A DNA stretch of 64,000 nucleotides, from positions 62,001 through 126,000 of the forward strand of contig NZ_JACXIY010000006.1 of NCBI RefSeq assembly GCF_014705655.1, read 5' to 3'. Source of the stretch: Paenibacillus arenilitoris. GTDB lineage: Bacteria > Bacillota > Bacilli > Paenibacillales > Paenibacillaceae. Shown piece by piece: positions 52,462 to 62,566 of this stretch (positions are counted from its first letter, which is position 1; every line of letters starts with the position of its first letter). The position numbers and the translations under genes were made by a program. A model generated the notes under the pieces. That model saw only the letters and a list, made by a program, of their open reading frames with translations, made no database searches and had not been told where the DNA came from.

Positions 52462-53577
52462 TCACTGCATGAGGCGCAGGACGGCATTCGGACAGCTCAC
52501 CGGGTTGTATTGTTCGTTTCGTTTGGCGAGCAGGTCGTCCCGGAATCGTCCGGAGGCGTAAGGCTCGTGGATGAGCTTGAACCACCGGTCGACGGTATCG
52601 TTCGAATCGAGCATCTCGCCGAAGCCGTTATTGATGAAGTATTCGCAATTCTGCTCCTCCTGGCCGGGAATCGGCTCGTAGAACAGCATCGGTATGCCTT
52701 TGCTCATTCCTTCGGTGCAGGTCATGCCGCCGGGCTTCGTTACCAATAAATCCGAGGCGTCCATCAGCTTGTGGACTTCGCGGGTAAAGCCGAGAACGTG
52801 AATATTCGGATGCTGGAAGAGCGGATCGGCGAGCATCTTCTCCTTCATCTTCTCGTTCGTGCCGACGCAGTAGATCAGCTGCGTCGTTTCGCGCCATTTT
52901 GTCATATATTCAAGCGCGTTGTCTTCGTACATGATCCCCCAGCCGCCGCCCATGACGAGCACGGTCGGCATCGGCTTCAAATTGAATTGCTTGCGTACTT
53001 CCTCTTTGTCGTATGTATGCCAGAAGTTCGGATGCACGGGTATGCCCGTTACTTCGATCTTATCCTCGGCTACGCCCTTCTCGAGCAGCCGATCCTTGAC
53101 GATGGAGGTGGAGACCAAATATTTGTTCACCTCGTTGTTCACCCAAGAACCGTGCGCGTCGTAGTCGGTGATGAGCGTGTAGAGGGGCATGTCCAGCCCG
53201 AGGCGCTTGAGCCTGCCGACGACCGCGTTAGGCACCGGATGGGTACAGATGATGACGTCGGGCTTCAGCTGCGAGATCACCTGCGACGTATGGGTGTAGA
53301 ACATGCGGTGCAGCGCAAGCTGAGTGAAGCGGTTGAGCGATTTTTTATAATTGCTGCGGTACATGAGGCCGACCATCTTAGGCTGTCTGCTAACGGTTTT
53401 GCGATATGCGGACATGATTAAAGGGCCAAGGACCGGGTTCAGGAATTTTCCAAGCTCGATGACGCGGGTCTGAATACCCGGACACAGCTGCTTCAATCCG
53501 ACCGCGAGCGCATAGGCAGCCTGCGTATGGCCGGAGCCAAAGCCTTCGGAGAGCAGAAGCACTCTTTTCTTGCGCAT
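52462..53577 (-). CDS. UgtP/MGDG-synthase-type glycosyltransferase
   Basis: A 371-residue GT28 glycosyltransferase. N-terminal domain: LLLSEGFGSGHTQAAYALAV (GxGH lipid-acceptor loop), DVIICTHPVPNAVVGRLKRL. C-terminal donor domain: TVLVMGGGWGIMYED, HVLGFTREVHKLMDASDLLV, TKPGGMTCTEGMSKGIPMLF (nucleotide-sugar binding). Likely adds sugar from UDP-glucose or UDP-galactose to diacylglycerol for glycolipids and lipoteichoic acid anchors; substrate is inference. ATG follows TAGGTGGAATGA. Confidence 0.9.
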   Translation of the reverse strand: MRKKRVLLLSEGFGSGHTQAAYALAVGLKQLCPGIQTRVIELGKFLNPVLGPLIMSAYRKTVSRQPKMVGLMYRSNYKKSLNRFTQLALHRMFYTHTSQVISQLKPDVIICTHPVPNAVVGRLKRLGLDMPLYTLITDYDAHGSWVNNEVNKYLVSTSIVKDRLLEKGVAEDKIEVTGIPVHPNFWHTYDKEEVRKQFNLKPMPTVLVMGGGWGIMYEDNALEYMTKWRETTQLIYCVGTNEKMKEKMLADPLFQHPNIHVLGFTREVHKLMDASDLLVTKPGGMTCTEGMSKGIPMLFYEPIPGQEEQNCEYFINNGFGEMLDSNDTVDRWFKLIHEPYASGRFRDDLLAKRNEQYNPVSCPNAVLRLMQ

Positions 53578-53780
53578 TCATTCCACCTACTTTTCTAATT
53601 CCATATTACGATGCAAGGGCGAGTAACACAAGCGATTCCTGCATGCTTGCGCATCGTATGGAGGATAATTTATTCTGAATGCAGGCTAGCTTAATGATAA
53701 GATATGTCTTCCTTGATCGAACTATATTTACAAAAATTTGACAAGAGCGATTAAATTGAAAATAAAGGTGAGGATAAAGC

Positions 53781-54179
53781 ATGATGGAGAACGCAAATGG
53801 AAATAATCAGGGCTTTCAGGTCGGAGATTTGGTCGGGGCGGCGGTCCGTTCCGGCCAATACGCAGGCGAGCTCGTCGAAATAAACGGGCCGAGGGCGGTA
53901 TTGAAGGTGCTGGCCGTCCTGAAGCATCCGGAGCAGGGAGACATGCATCATCCGTACGACCCGGACGTGCCGATGTTCCATGAAAGAAGGGCGCTTAGCT
54001 ATACGGAGAAAACGACGGTGCTTCTTCGCGACGTCAGGCGGTTCGCCGGCGCCGTGCCCGACTACAAGGAATCGCTGCAAAAAGCGGTAGCGGACGAAAT
54101 CGCCGCCCTCGACAAGCTGCGGCGCTGGGCGGCCCAAGGGATCGAGCAGCTGGAGCAGCTGCGGCGGGAATATAAATGA
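53781..54179 (+). CDS. kapB: KapB, kinase-associated protein B
   Basis: A 132-residue protein matching B. subtilis KapB: FQVGDLVGAAVRSGQYAGEL, VLKVLAVLKHPEQGDMHHPY, VPMFHERRALSYTEKTTVLL and VPDYKESLQKAVADEIAAL. In B. subtilis it is needed for KinB to feed the sporulation phosphorelay. Here it lies far from the KinB-like kinase at 15.5 kb. No lipobox is visible despite the family's lipoprotein name. ATG follows AAGGTGAGGATAAAGC; the next codon is also ATG. Confidence 0.9.
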   Translation: MMENANGNNQGFQVGDLVGAAVRSGQYAGELVEINGPRAVLKVLAVLKHPEQGDMHHPYDPDVPMFHERRALSYTEKTTVLLRDVRRFAGAVPDYKESLQKAVADEIAALDKLRRWAAQGIEQLEQLRREYK

Positions 54180-54519
54180 AGGCAAAGATTGGCACGGCGC
54201 ACGGCCGCGCTTCCGTAAAAAAGTGCAAACAATTATGAAAATATTAAATTGATTCCGTTTTGGCCCGGTGTTAAAATGATATAATAATCGCATTGACGCG
54301 GTATAGGCCCGGTATATGGTTAACTAAACGGAAGCGCTCGGAAGCGGTGCGGCTGAACCGTTTAGCTTCTGGATGGGATAGGGCAGGCCGATGCGCCTCG
54401 CTAACTTCCATTCTATGATAAAACAAGCCAAAAATGAAGCGAATCCGCGCATTCATCCGTGCTTATTTACAACAAGATCACGCTTACCCAAAAATCTTCT
54501 CATAGAAAGGTTGCACACA
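54180..54519 (+). promoter_or_regulatory. gltB upstream region with leader hairpin
   Basis: TATAAT occurs at 54280-54285 without a clear -35, and TTGACG at 54293. CTAAACGG (54324-54331) and CCGTTTAG (54358-54365) form a perfect 8-bp inverted repeat enclosing the GC-rich GAAGCGCTCGGAAGC region. No GlnR/TnrA-type box recognised. The leader before the gltB ATG is ~200 bases, long enough for regulation. Confidence 0.4.
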
Positions 54520-57500
54520 ATGAAAGAACATATTTTGGGATTGCCGCCGAAGCAAGGGCTCTATGATCCGCAGTTCGAGAAAGACGCTTGCGGCATGGGC
54601 TTTGTGGCCAACATCAAGGGAGTCAAATCGCATAAGGTCATCCGCCAGGCGCTGATGCTGCTCGAAAACATGGAGCATCGCGGCGGTCAAGGCAGCGAAC
54701 CGAATACGGGAGACGGAGCGGGCATATTGCTTCAAATTCCGCACGCTTTTTTTGCATCCGAGCTGAAGAAGCAGGAGATCGAGCTTCCTCAGGAAGGACA
54801 CTATGCCGTCGGCATGATCTTCATGCCGCAGGATGAAGCCGCCCGCGGCGCGATCGAGCGCGAAGTGGAATCGATCGTGCGGGAGGAGAACCAGACGGTG
54901 ATCGGATGGCGCACCGTTCCGACGGACGACCGGAAGCTGGGCGAATCCGCGCTGGCCGTGAAGCCGTTCGTGCGCCAGCTGTTTATCGGCAAGAACGAGG
55001 CGCTGAAGGACAACATGTCGTTCGAGCGCAAATTGTACGTAATCCGCAAGCGCGCCGAGCTTGCGATCCGATATGCCGGCAAGGAAGGCGGCAGCATGTT
55101 CTACTTCTCGAGCTTGTCCTCGAGGAAGATCGTATATAAAGGGATGCTCACGACCGAGCAGGTACGCTCGTTCTACAGCGAGCTGAACGACGAGTCGGTC
55201 GTATCGGCGATGGCGCTCGTCCACTCCCGGTTTAGCACGAACACATTCCCAAGCTGGGAGCGGGCGCATCCGTTCCATTATCTGATTCATAACGGCGAGA
55301 TCAATACGCTGCGCGGCAACGTCAACTGGATGCATGCGCGCCAGACGCTGTTCGCCTCGGAATTGTTCGGCGACGATCTGGAGAAGATCAAGCCGATCAT
55401 CAACCCGGACGGATCCGATACGGCGATGTTCGACAACACGCTGGAATTTCTGTTCCTCGCCGGACGCCCGATGGCGCATGCCGCGATGATGATGATTCCG
55501 GAGCCATGGTCGAACCACGAGAGCATGAGCGACGAGCGCAAAGCGTTCTACGAATACCACAGCACGCTGATGGAGCCGTGGGACGGCCCTGCGGCGGTAG
55601 GCTTCACGGACGGCGTGAAGATCGGCGCGGTGCTTGACCGGAACGGCCTGCGTCCTGCCCGTTACTACGTGACGAAGGACGATCATATCATTCTCGGTTC
55701 GGAAGCGGGCACGGTAGAGCTTCCGCCGGAGGACGTTTTGTACAAAGACCGCCTGCGTCCGGGCCGCATGCTGCTCGTCGATACGGAGCAGGGCCGCATC
55801 ATTTCCGACGAGGAAGTGAAGAAGGAAATCGAGTCCGAGCATCCATACCGCGATTGGCTGAACGAGCATCTGGTCGATCTCGAAGATCTACCGGAAGCGC
55901 CCGAGCTGCCGGAACCGGATCACGCGACCGTGCAGAAGCGGCAGCAAGCGTTTGGCTACACGTTCGAGGACATCCGCAAAGTGCTCGAGCCGATGGCCGG
56001 CAGCGGAGCGGAGCCGATCGGCTCGATGGGCTACGATGCCCCTCTCGCCGTTCTGTCCGAGCGCCCGCAGCGTCTGTACAACTATTTCAAGCAATTGTTC
56101 GCCCAAGTAACGAACCCGCCGATCGACGCGATTCGCGAAGAGATTATTACGGCGACAGGCACGACGATCGGTCCGGAGCGCAACCTGCTGAATCCCGAGC
56201 CGGAGAGCTGCCGCCATATTAAGCTGGAGACGCCGATTTTGTCCAACGAGCAGTTCGCCAAGCTGCGCCATGTGCGCCGCCCGGGCTTCCGCTCGATCAC
56301 GCTGCCGATCTTCTTCCCTGCCGATCAGGGCGAGGAAGGATTGCGCGCGGCGCTGAAGCAAATGTGCGAAGCGGCGGACCGCGTCATTGACAAGGGGCAT
56401 AACCTGCTCATTCTGTCCGACCGCGGCGTCGACAAGGACAATGCCGCCATTCCGGCATTGCTGGCCGTATCGGCTTTGCATCACCACCTGATCCGCCAAG
56501 GAACGCGCACGAAGGTCGCCCTGCTGCTCGAATCGGGCGAGCCGCGCGAGGTGCATCACTTCGCGCTGCTTCTCGGCTACGGCGTGAGCGCGGTCAATCC
56601 GTACTTGGCGTTCGAGACGCTCGACGACATGATCCGCCAAGGCATGCTTCGCGGCATCTCGCACGACAAAGCGGTCAAGAACTTCATTAAAGCCGCGACC
56701 AAAGGCGTTATCAAAATTTTATCCAAAATGGGCATTTCGACGATCCAATCGTACCGCGGCGCGCAGATTTTCGAAGCGCTCGGCTTGAAAGAGGAAGTCA
56801 TCAACGAATACTTCACGTGGACGCCGTCCCGCATCGGCGGCATCGGCCTCGACGTCATCGCCGAAGAGACGCTGAAGCACCATATCCGGGCTTTCGCGGA
56901 GCAGGAAGGCGGCGAGAAGGAGCTCGACTCCGGCGGCGAATACCAATGGCGCAAAGACGGGGAAGACCACTTGTTCACGCCGCAAACGATTCATACGCTG
57001 CAGATGGCGTCGCGTACGGACGATTACAAGCTGTACAAGAAGTTTTCGGCGCTCGTCCAAGGCGAGGACAAGAAGCATCTGACGCTTCGTTCGCTCCTGC
57101 AGTTCAAGCAGGGACGCCAATCGGTTCCGCTGGACGAGGTTGAACCGGTAGAATCGATCGTGAAGCGGTTCAAGACCGGCGCGATGTCGTTCGGTTCGAT
57201 CAGCAAGGAAGCGCACGAGAGTCTGGCGATCGCGATGAACCGCCTCGGCGGCAAGTCGAACACGGGCGAGGGCGGGGAAGATCCCGCGCGCTTCACGCCG
57301 GACGAGAACGGCGATTCGAGACGAAGCGCGATCAAGCAGGTCGCTTCCGGACGCTTCGGCGTAACGAGCAACTACTTGGTCAACGCGGACGAGATTCAAA
57401 TCAAGATGGCGCAAGGCGCGAAGCCGGGCGAGGGCGGTCAGCTGCCAGGCCTGAAGGTATATCCTTGGGTTGCCGAGGTTCGCGGCTCGACGCCGGGCGT

Positions 57501-59124
57501 CGGCCTCATCTCGCCGCCTCCGCATCACGATATTTATTCGATCGAGGATTTGGCGGAGCTCGTGCACGATCTGAAGAACGCGAACCCGCGCGCGCGCATT
57601 AACGTGAAGCTCGTATCCGGCGTCGGCGTCGGAACGATCGCGGCAGGGGTAGCAAAGGGCCGCGCGGACGTCATTATGGTCAGCGGCTACGACGGCGGTA
57701 CGGGCGCGTCCCCGATGGGCTCGATTCGCCACGCCGGCTTGCCTTGGGAGCTCGGACTCGCGGAGACGCATCAGACGCTTATGCTGAACAAGCTGCGCGA
57801 CCGCGTTGTTCTGGAAACCGACGGCAAAATGATGAACGGGCGCGACGTCGCGATTGCGGTACTGCTCGGAGCGGAAGAGTACGGCTTCTCGACGGCTCCG
57901 CTCATCGTGCTCGGCTGCATCATGATGCGCGTATGCCAGCTCGATACTTGTCCGGTCGGCGTCGCGACGCAAAATCCGGAGCTTCGCAAGAAGTTCATGG
58001 GCGATCCGGGCCATGTCGTGAACTATCTGCGCTTCATCGCGGAGGAACTGCGCGAGATTATGGCGGAGCTTGGCTTCCGCACCATTCAGGAGATGGTCGG
58101 ACGCGTCGACCTGCTCGAGACGAAGGCGCTTCGCGAGCATTACAAAGCGAAAGGCATCGATCTATCCGGCTTGCTGTATGAAGCGGACTTGCCGGCGGAT
58201 GCCGCCCGCTACAACATTCAAGAACAGAACCACGGTCTTGAGCTGTCGCTTGACGTGCAGAAGCTCATTCCGCTGGCGCAGCCGGCGCTGGAGAGCGGTG
58301 AAAGCGTACGAGGAACATTCCCGATCCTCAACACGAACCGCGTAGTCGGAACGATTCTCGGGAGCGAAGTGACCCGCCGCTACGGCGCGGCAGGCTTGCC
58401 TGAGGATACGATTTCGCTCCATTTCGTCGGAACGGCGGGCCAGAGCTTCGGCGCCTTCGTACCGAAGGGCATTACGCTTTCGATCGAGGGAGATTCCAAC
58501 GACTACGTCGGCAAAGGCTTGTCGGGCGGCAAGATCGTCGTCGCTCCGTCGCCGAAGGCAACGTTCGTCGCGGAAGAGAACGTCATTATCGGGAACACGG
58601 CATTCTATGGCGCTACAAGCGGCCAGGCGTACATTCGCGGCGTTGCCGGCGAGCGATTCGCGGTGCGGAACAGCGGCGTGAACGTCGTCGTCGAAGGCGT
58701 CGGCGATCATGGCTGCGAATATATGACTGGCGGACGCGTCGTCATCCTCGGCGGCACCGGACGCAACTTTGCGGCGGGCATGTCGGGCGGCGTCGCTTAC
58801 GTCCTCGACGAGAAAGGCGACTTCTACAACCATTGCAATCTGGAGATGGTGCTGCTGGAGCGTCTTGAGAACGAGGAGGACGTCTCGGAGCTTCGCGGCA
58901 TGATCGAAGCCCACGTTCAGTATACGGACAGCGCGGCAGGCGCCCGCTTGTTGAACGATTGGGAAGCGTCGATCGGCAAATTCGTCAAAGTCATTCCGAA
59001 GGACTACAAGCGCATGCTTGAGCAAATCCGCAAAGCGGAGGACAGCGGTCTGAAGGGCGATGCGGCACTGCTCGCAGCGTTCGAGACGAACAAGAAGGAG
59101 CTTGCTCGCGCAGGCGGCAAATAA
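54520..59124 (+). CDS. gltB: glutamate synthase (NADPH), large subunit
   Basis: A 1,534-residue enzyme (called GltA in B. subtilis) making glutamate from glutamine and 2-oxoglutarate. Order: class II glutaminase domain after [13 protein letters not shown] (propeptide end, Cys nucleophile), central domain, FMN/3Fe-4S synthase domain ([55 protein letters not shown] with the cluster Cys) and the C-terminal beta-helix GXGXG domain ([40 protein letters not shown]). ATG at 54520 follows AGAAAGGTTG. A terminator follows, so the small subunit gltD is not in this operon. Confidence 0.98.
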   Translation: MKEHILGLPPKQGLYDPQFEKDACGMGFVANIKGVKSHKVIRQALMLLENMEHRGGQGSEPNTGDGAGILLQIPHAFFASELKKQEIELPQEGHYAVGMIFMPQDEAARGAIEREVESIVREENQTVIGWRTVPTDDRKLGESALAVKPFVRQLFIGKNEALKDNMSFERKLYVIRKRAELAIRYAGKEGGSMFYFSSLSSRKIVYKGMLTTEQVRSFYSELNDESVVSAMALVHSRFSTNTFPSWERAHPFHYLIHNGEINTLRGNVNWMHARQTLFASELFGDDLEKIKPIINPDGSDTAMFDNTLEFLFLAGRPMAHAAMMMIPEPWSNHESMSDERKAFYEYHSTLMEPWDGPAAVGFTDGVKIGAVLDRNGLRPARYYVTKDDHIILGSEAGTVELPPEDVLYKDRLRPGRMLLVDTEQGRIISDEEVKKEIESEHPYRDWLNEHLVDLEDLPEAPELPEPDHATVQKRQQAFGYTFEDIRKVLEPMAGSGAEPIGSMGYDAPLAVLSERPQRLYNYFKQLFAQVTNPPIDAIREEIITATGTTIGPERNLLNPEPESCRHIKLETPILSNEQFAKLRHVRRPGFRSITLPIFFPADQGEEGLRAALKQMCEAADRVIDKGHNLLILSDRGVDKDNAAIPALLAVSALHHHLIRQGTRTKVALLLESGEPREVHHFALLLGYGVSAVNPYLAFETLDDMIRQGMLRGISHDKAVKNFIKAATKGVIKILSKMGISTIQSYRGAQIFEALGLKEEVINEYFTWTPSRIGGIGLDVIAEETLKHHIRAFAEQEGGEKELDSGGEYQWRKDGEDHLFTPQTIHTLQMASRTDDYKLYKKFSALVQGEDKKHLTLRSLLQFKQGRQSVPLDEVEPVESIVKRFKTGAMSFGSISKEAHESLAIAMNRLGGKSNTGEGGEDPARFTPDENGDSRRSAIKQVASGRFGVTSNYLVNADEIQIKMAQGAKPGEGGQLPGLKVYPWVAEVRGSTPGVGLISPPPHHDIYSIEDLAELVHDLKNANPRARINVKLVSGVGVGTIAAGVAKGRADVIMVSGYDGGTGASPMGSIRHAGLPWELGLAETHQTLMLNKLRDRVVLETDGKMMNGRDVAIAVLLGAEEYGFSTAPLIVLGCIMMRVCQLDTCPVGVATQNPELRKKFMGDPGHVVNYLRFIAEELREIMAELGFRTIQEMVGRVDLLETKALREHYKAKGIDLSGLLYEADLPADAARYNIQEQNHGLELSLDVQKLIPLAQPALESGESVRGTFPILNTNRVVGTILGSEVTRRYGAAGLPEDTISLHFVGTAGQSFGAFVPKGITLSIEGDSNDYVGKGLSGGKIVVAPSPKATFVAEENVIIGNTAFYGATSGQAYIRGVAGERFAVRNSGVNVVVEGVGDHGCEYMTGGRVVILGGTGRNFAAGMSGGVAYVLDEKGDFYNHCNLEMVLLERLENEEDVSELRGMIEAHVQYTDSAAGARLLNDWEASIGKFVKVIPKDYKRMLEQIRKAEDSGLKGDAALLAAFETNKKELARAGGK

Positions 59125-59137
59125 CGTCAAATCGAAT

Positions 59138-59187
59138 AGGACTGTTATCTGGAGCCGAAGAACGGCTGCAGGTGACAGTCCTTTTTG
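59138..59187 (+). terminator. intrinsic terminator after gltB
   Basis: AGGACTGT / ACAGTCCT outer stem with an inner AGCCG-AAGAA-CGGCT stem, then TTTTTG. Confidence 0.85.
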
Positions 59188-59353
59188 TTTTTCGACAAAA
59201 ACGAACGAAAATAGAACTAGTACGCGCCCACTAACCGACATTATCCATCTGCATGCTCAGGTATAATAGGGATACTATTCATTTCGATAGAATTCAATGC
59301 TAGATTTATTCGTTCTTGTTAAACGATAAGTCGTTCGGGTGGAGGATCGATGC

Positions 59354-59785
59354 ATGGCGATGTTTGATCAAGATGATTTGCGCTCGGGCATCAGGCTGAC
59401 CTTCACGGAAGGCGAAGAGGCCGAGCTTAGGCTTACGGGAATTAACGGGCAATTGCTGACGAATGCGACGACGAAGGTCCGGCTGCTGAACATGAGCCCG
59501 GACGGTTTATGCTTCGCCTCTGACCTGCAGCTGCCGATTCAAAGCAACTATTTGGCGGAGTTTCGCTTGTGCATATCGAAGGTCCATCTTAATGTGCGGG
59601 GGCGGATCGTATGGCGATCCGTCGAAAACGGTCAGCATGTGCACGGCGTCGAATTCCAATGCACGGACACGCTTCGTTCCCTTATAATCGGCGTGATGAA
59701 TCAGGAGCTGATCGACAGATACCCGCAGCAGCAAAAAATTCATCATTTATACAGCAGATTGTTACATAAAAAGCGAATGGGATAA
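59354..59785 (+). CDS. PilZ-domain protein
   Basis: A 143-residue protein. The RxxxR motif is in DLRSGIRLTF and the (D/N)xSxxG motif in LLNMSPDGLCFAS, both c-di-GMP contacts in PilZ domains; Asn replaces the usual Asp. VRGRIVWRSV and HGVEF are the following beta strands. No membrane or enzyme domain, so it is probably a small c-di-GMP adaptor. ATG at 59354 is 8 bases after GGAGG. TATAAT at 59262-59267 may be its -10. Confidence 0.8.
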   Translation: MAMFDQDDLRSGIRLTFTEGEEAELRLTGINGQLLTNATTKVRLLNMSPDGLCFASDLQLPIQSNYLAEFRLCISKVHLNVRGRIVWRSVENGQHVHGVEFQCTDTLRSLIIGVMNQELIDRYPQQQKIHHLYSRLLHKKRMG

Positions 59786-59868
59786 ATAAACTACAACATC
59801 ATACATAATTCCGCACAAGAATGTGATTCCGGACAATCATTACGAAGAGAGAGGGAGCGATCTATCGG

Positions 59869-60108
59869 ATGATCAAGGACCGTTTTTATTGTGTAAGTTG
59901 TGGAGAGATGGTAGCGAATCCAGACGCGGATATTTTATTTCGGACAGGTTTTTTTCAAGTGGTCCATCCCATGGGCTATTGCTTGGCGTGCAGCTTGCAG
60001 GAGGACAAAGAGGACGCGATGGCGGAATCGAACGGCAAAAACTACGACTACAAAATGTTTCTGCGCGCAGACGCGAAGGCGGCCGATCATTCGGTTCAGC
60101 CGTTTTAG
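59869..60108 (+). CDS. small Zn-ribbon-like protein
   Basis: A 79-residue protein with two CxxC pairs (YCVSCGEM near 8-11 and YCLACSLQ near 38-41), likely binding one zinc. The C-terminal half is acidic and polar. GAGAGAGGGAG precedes the ATG by 11 bases. Function not known; it follows the PilZ gene by 83 bases and may share its transcript. Confidence 0.68.
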   Translation: MIKDRFYCVSCGEMVANPDADILFRTGFFQVVHPMGYCLACSLQEDKEDAMAESNGKNYDYKMFLRADAKAADHSVQPF

Positions 60109-60125
60109 GCCAAGGACGATAGAGG

Positions 60126-60167
60126 GCCTCCGCTTTACGGCGACGACCGTAGGGCGGAGGCTTATTT
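60126..60167 (+). terminator. intrinsic terminator
   Basis: GCCTCCGC / GCGGAGGC outer stem continuing inward through TTTACGG / CCGTAGG, followed by TTATTT. Confidence 0.82.
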
Positions 60168-60241
60168 GCTGCGCGAACTTCCAATAGCTTCCTAGAACGA
60201 TTATAATAAGAAGGATATGGACTGGAGGAGGGGCTTTTGAA

Positions 60242-61162
60242 ATGGCGCAGCCCGTAGTAAGATTGCAAAACGTATCGAAACGAATCGGGGGACGGACGAT
60301 TATCGACCGGCTTACGCTCGATTTGCCGCTTGGTGAAGTATTCGGCTTCCTGGGCCCCAACGGTTCGGGCAAAACGACGACGATCCGCATGATGGTCGGC
60401 TTGATGTCGATGACGGAAGGCGACATATGGATTAACGGGCACAGCATCGCGAAGGAGTACGAGAAAGCGATCCGCTATGTCGGCGCCATCGTCGAAAATC
60501 CGGAAATGTATAAATATTTAAGCGGCTACGACAACCTTATGCATTACGCGCGGATGATTCCGGGCATTACGGAGCACCGGGTCCATGAGGTCGTGAAGCT
60601 CGTCGGACTAGAAGGACGCATTCAGGATAAAGTGAGAACCTATTCCCTTGGCATGCGCCAGCGGCTTGGCGTAGCCCAGGCGATTCTGCATAAGCCGCAG
60701 CTGCTCATTCTCGATGAGCCTACGAACGGTCTCGATCCCGCTGGCATACGCGAGCTCCGCGATTACTTGCGCTTGTTAGCGAAAGAAGAAGGAATCGCGA
60801 TATTCGTATCCAGCCATTTGCTCTCCGAGATGGAGCTGATGTGCGACCGCGTCGCCATTATTCAGGGCGGCAAGCTGATCGACGTAAGGACAATTCGGGG
60901 CGCCGAATCGCGCGCCGAAACCGCCCGCGTCATCATCGAAGTCGACCGTCCGCAGGGCGCGATCGAGGCGCTGCAGGCGAGCGGGCTCGCTCCCGTGCAG
61001 GAAGGCGAGCAGGCCATTGCCATCGAAACGGACCGGGAAGGGATTGCGGCGGCTAACGCGGCGCTCGTGGCGGGCGGGATTAAAGTTTACGGCATAAGGG
61101 CGCATGTGAAGTCGCTGGAGGATCAGTTCTTGGAAGTAACGGGAGGAGAGAGCATTGGGTAA
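60242..61162 (+). CDS. ABC-2 transporter ATPase (BcrA-like)
   Basis: A 306-residue ATPase. Walker A GPNGSGKTT, signature YSLGMRQRLGVAQAIL, Walker B LLILDEPTNGLDPAG, H-loop FVSSHLLSEME. The C-terminal ~80 residues (about 220-300) form the accessory domain seen in bacitracin-type and other drug or lipid exporters. ATG follows GGAGGAGGGGCTTTTGAA. Overlaps the permease gene by 8 bases. Confidence 0.92.
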   Translation: MAQPVVRLQNVSKRIGGRTIIDRLTLDLPLGEVFGFLGPNGSGKTTTIRMMVGLMSMTEGDIWINGHSIAKEYEKAIRYVGAIVENPEMYKYLSGYDNLMHYARMIPGITEHRVHEVVKLVGLEGRIQDKVRTYSLGMRQRLGVAQAILHKPQLLILDEPTNGLDPAGIRELRDYLRLLAKEEGIAIFVSSHLLSEMELMCDRVAIIQGGKLIDVRTIRGAESRAETARVIIEVDRPQGAIEALQASGLAPVQEGEQAIAIETDREGIAAANAALVAGGIKVYGIRAHVKSLEDQFLEVTGGESIG

Positions 61163-61958
61163 TTTTTTGCAGCTGGTCCATAACGAGAACATCAAAATTT
61201 ATAAGCGGGCGCGCTCGTGGGTGATGCTCGGCATTCTGGTCGCGTCGGCGATCCTCATTTCGATCCTATGGCTGTCGTTCGGCGGCAGAGATACGTCCAT
61301 GTGGGAGGTCATGTCGACGGAAAGCATGATTCTGTTCATGCTGCTAACGATATTCGCCGTCGTTATCGCGGCAAGCAGCGTCGCCGAGGAATTCGCGAGC
61401 GGGACGATCAAGCTGCTGCTTATCCGGCCGTGGTCGCGTTCCAAAATTTTGCTGTCGAAATACGTGTCGATTATGCTGTTTGCCGTATTGTTGGCCGCTG
61501 TCTTATTCGCAAGCACTTGGTTAATCAACTGGATCTGCTTCGGGATTAATTCGGCGGTATCGCTCGACGAGACGCAGCAGATGCTTCTATTCCCCGGCTC
61601 TTCGGGGCCGTTCGCCTACATGCTTATGTATTACGGGATGAAGCTGCTGTCGCTTGCCGTGACGTTGACGCTGGCGTTCATGATCTCGACGATCTTCCGT
61701 AGCGGCGCGCTTGCGATCGGGCTGTCGCTGTTCCTGCTGCTCGGCGTCAACAACTTCGTCCTGCTGCTCGGTTACTTGGAATACGAGTGGATCGATTACT
61801 TGCTCTTCATGCATTTGGACCTGACGAAGTATATCGGGGCGACCCGCTTGGAGGACGGCTCGAACCTGTGGTTCTCGCTCGGCATCCTGGGCGCGTATTA
61901 CGTCATTTTCGTAGCGTTGACCTGGTATGTGTTCAATAAGCGTGACGTTGCCGCATAA
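61155..61958 (+). CDS. ABC-2 type transporter permease
   Basis: A 267-residue permease with six membrane segments, partner of the overlapping ATPase gene. Typical features are the amphipathic start (FLQLVHNENIKIYKRARSWV), the conserved EEFASGTIKLLLIRPWSRSK loop and hydrophobic C-terminal segments. TTG at 61155 follows GGGAGGAGAG inside the ATPase gene. Cargo unknown; no adjacent two-component or peptide genes point to a drug. Confidence 0.9.
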   Translation: MGNFLQLVHNENIKIYKRARSWVMLGILVASAILISILWLSFGGRDTSMWEVMSTESMILFMLLTIFAVVIAASSVAEEFASGTIKLLLIRPWSRSKILLSKYVSIMLFAVLLAAVLFASTWLINWICFGINSAVSLDETQQMLLFPGSSGPFAYMLMYYGMKLLSLAVTLTLAFMISTIFRSGALAIGLSLFLLLGVNNFVLLLGYLEYEWIDYLLFMHLDLTKYIGATRLEDGSNLWFSLGILGAYYVIFVALTWYVFNKRDVAA

Positions 61959-61961
61959 AAA

Positions 61962-61999
61962 AAGCAAAGCCGTTCCTATAGGGGAACGGCTTTGCTTTG
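61962..61999. terminator. bidirectional terminator
   Basis: AAGCAAAGCCGTTCC / GGAACGGCTTTGCTT perfect 15-bp stem, preceded by AAAAAA, so a T-run is present on the minus strand. The ~110 bases after it, up to the bactofilin stop, show nothing further. Confidence 0.82.
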
Positions 62000-62111
62000 T
62001 TGCGACGCGGGCTGGCAGCGGTTCAAGGGCGACGCGATGCTACATCGATTTAGCTTAACATGCAGTTGACGGTTCGCGCGTGCCGGTTACCCGGTTGCAT
62101 GACCGTCAACT

Positions 62112-62561
62112 TCAGCCGGCTTGCCGCGCTTTTTCCTTGGCCTCTTTTCCGTTCGGTTCATTGACGGGAAGCTGCGCCGGGTCCGCCTCCGGGCGTGGGC
62201 GCTGTTTAGGGTCGTGTGCGTGTTCCATCCGGCAATGGCCGTCCAGCTTGCCCCCGTCTTGAACGATAAGCGTCGCCGCCGTAATATTTCCCGTCAAATG
62301 GCCTGTGGCGGTAATGACGAGGCGGCCCTTCGTGACGATATCGCCGAACACTTTGCCGGCAATCGTAATTTCGCTGGCGGTAATGTTCGACCGGGCCACG
62401 CCGATCTCGCCGACGATGACGTCGCCCTTGCAGTCGATGTCTCCGCGATATTCCCCTTCGATGCGAAGGTTCGCCTCGCATAGGAGCGTTCCTTCGCCGA
62501 GCGTTCCCTGCCCGATCAACGTATCCGTCGTCGCCGAAAGCCGCTTGTTCTCCTTAAACAT
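62112..62561 (-). CDS. bactofilin (polymer-forming cytoskeletal protein)
   Basis: A 149-residue protein with the right-handed beta-helix bactofilin core (about 10-112): TDTLIGQGTLGEGTLLCEAN, GEYRGDIDCKGDVIVGEIG, ASEITIAGKVFGDIVTKGRL, ATGHLTGNITAATLIVQDGG. The tail is charged and disordered. Its ATG lies 5 bases after the stop of the M23 peptidase gene, with AAAGGAGGAC spanning the junction. In other bacteria bactofilins position wall enzymes, often encoded next to LytM peptidases. Confidence 0.94.
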   Translation of the reverse strand: MFKENKRLSATTDTLIGQGTLGEGTLLCEANLRIEGEYRGDIDCKGDVIVGEIGVARSNITASEITIAGKVFGDIVTKGRLVITATGHLTGNITAATLIVQDGGKLDGHCRMEHAHDPKQRPRPEADPAQLPVNEPNGKEAKEKARQAG

Positions 62562-62566
62562 CCGAT

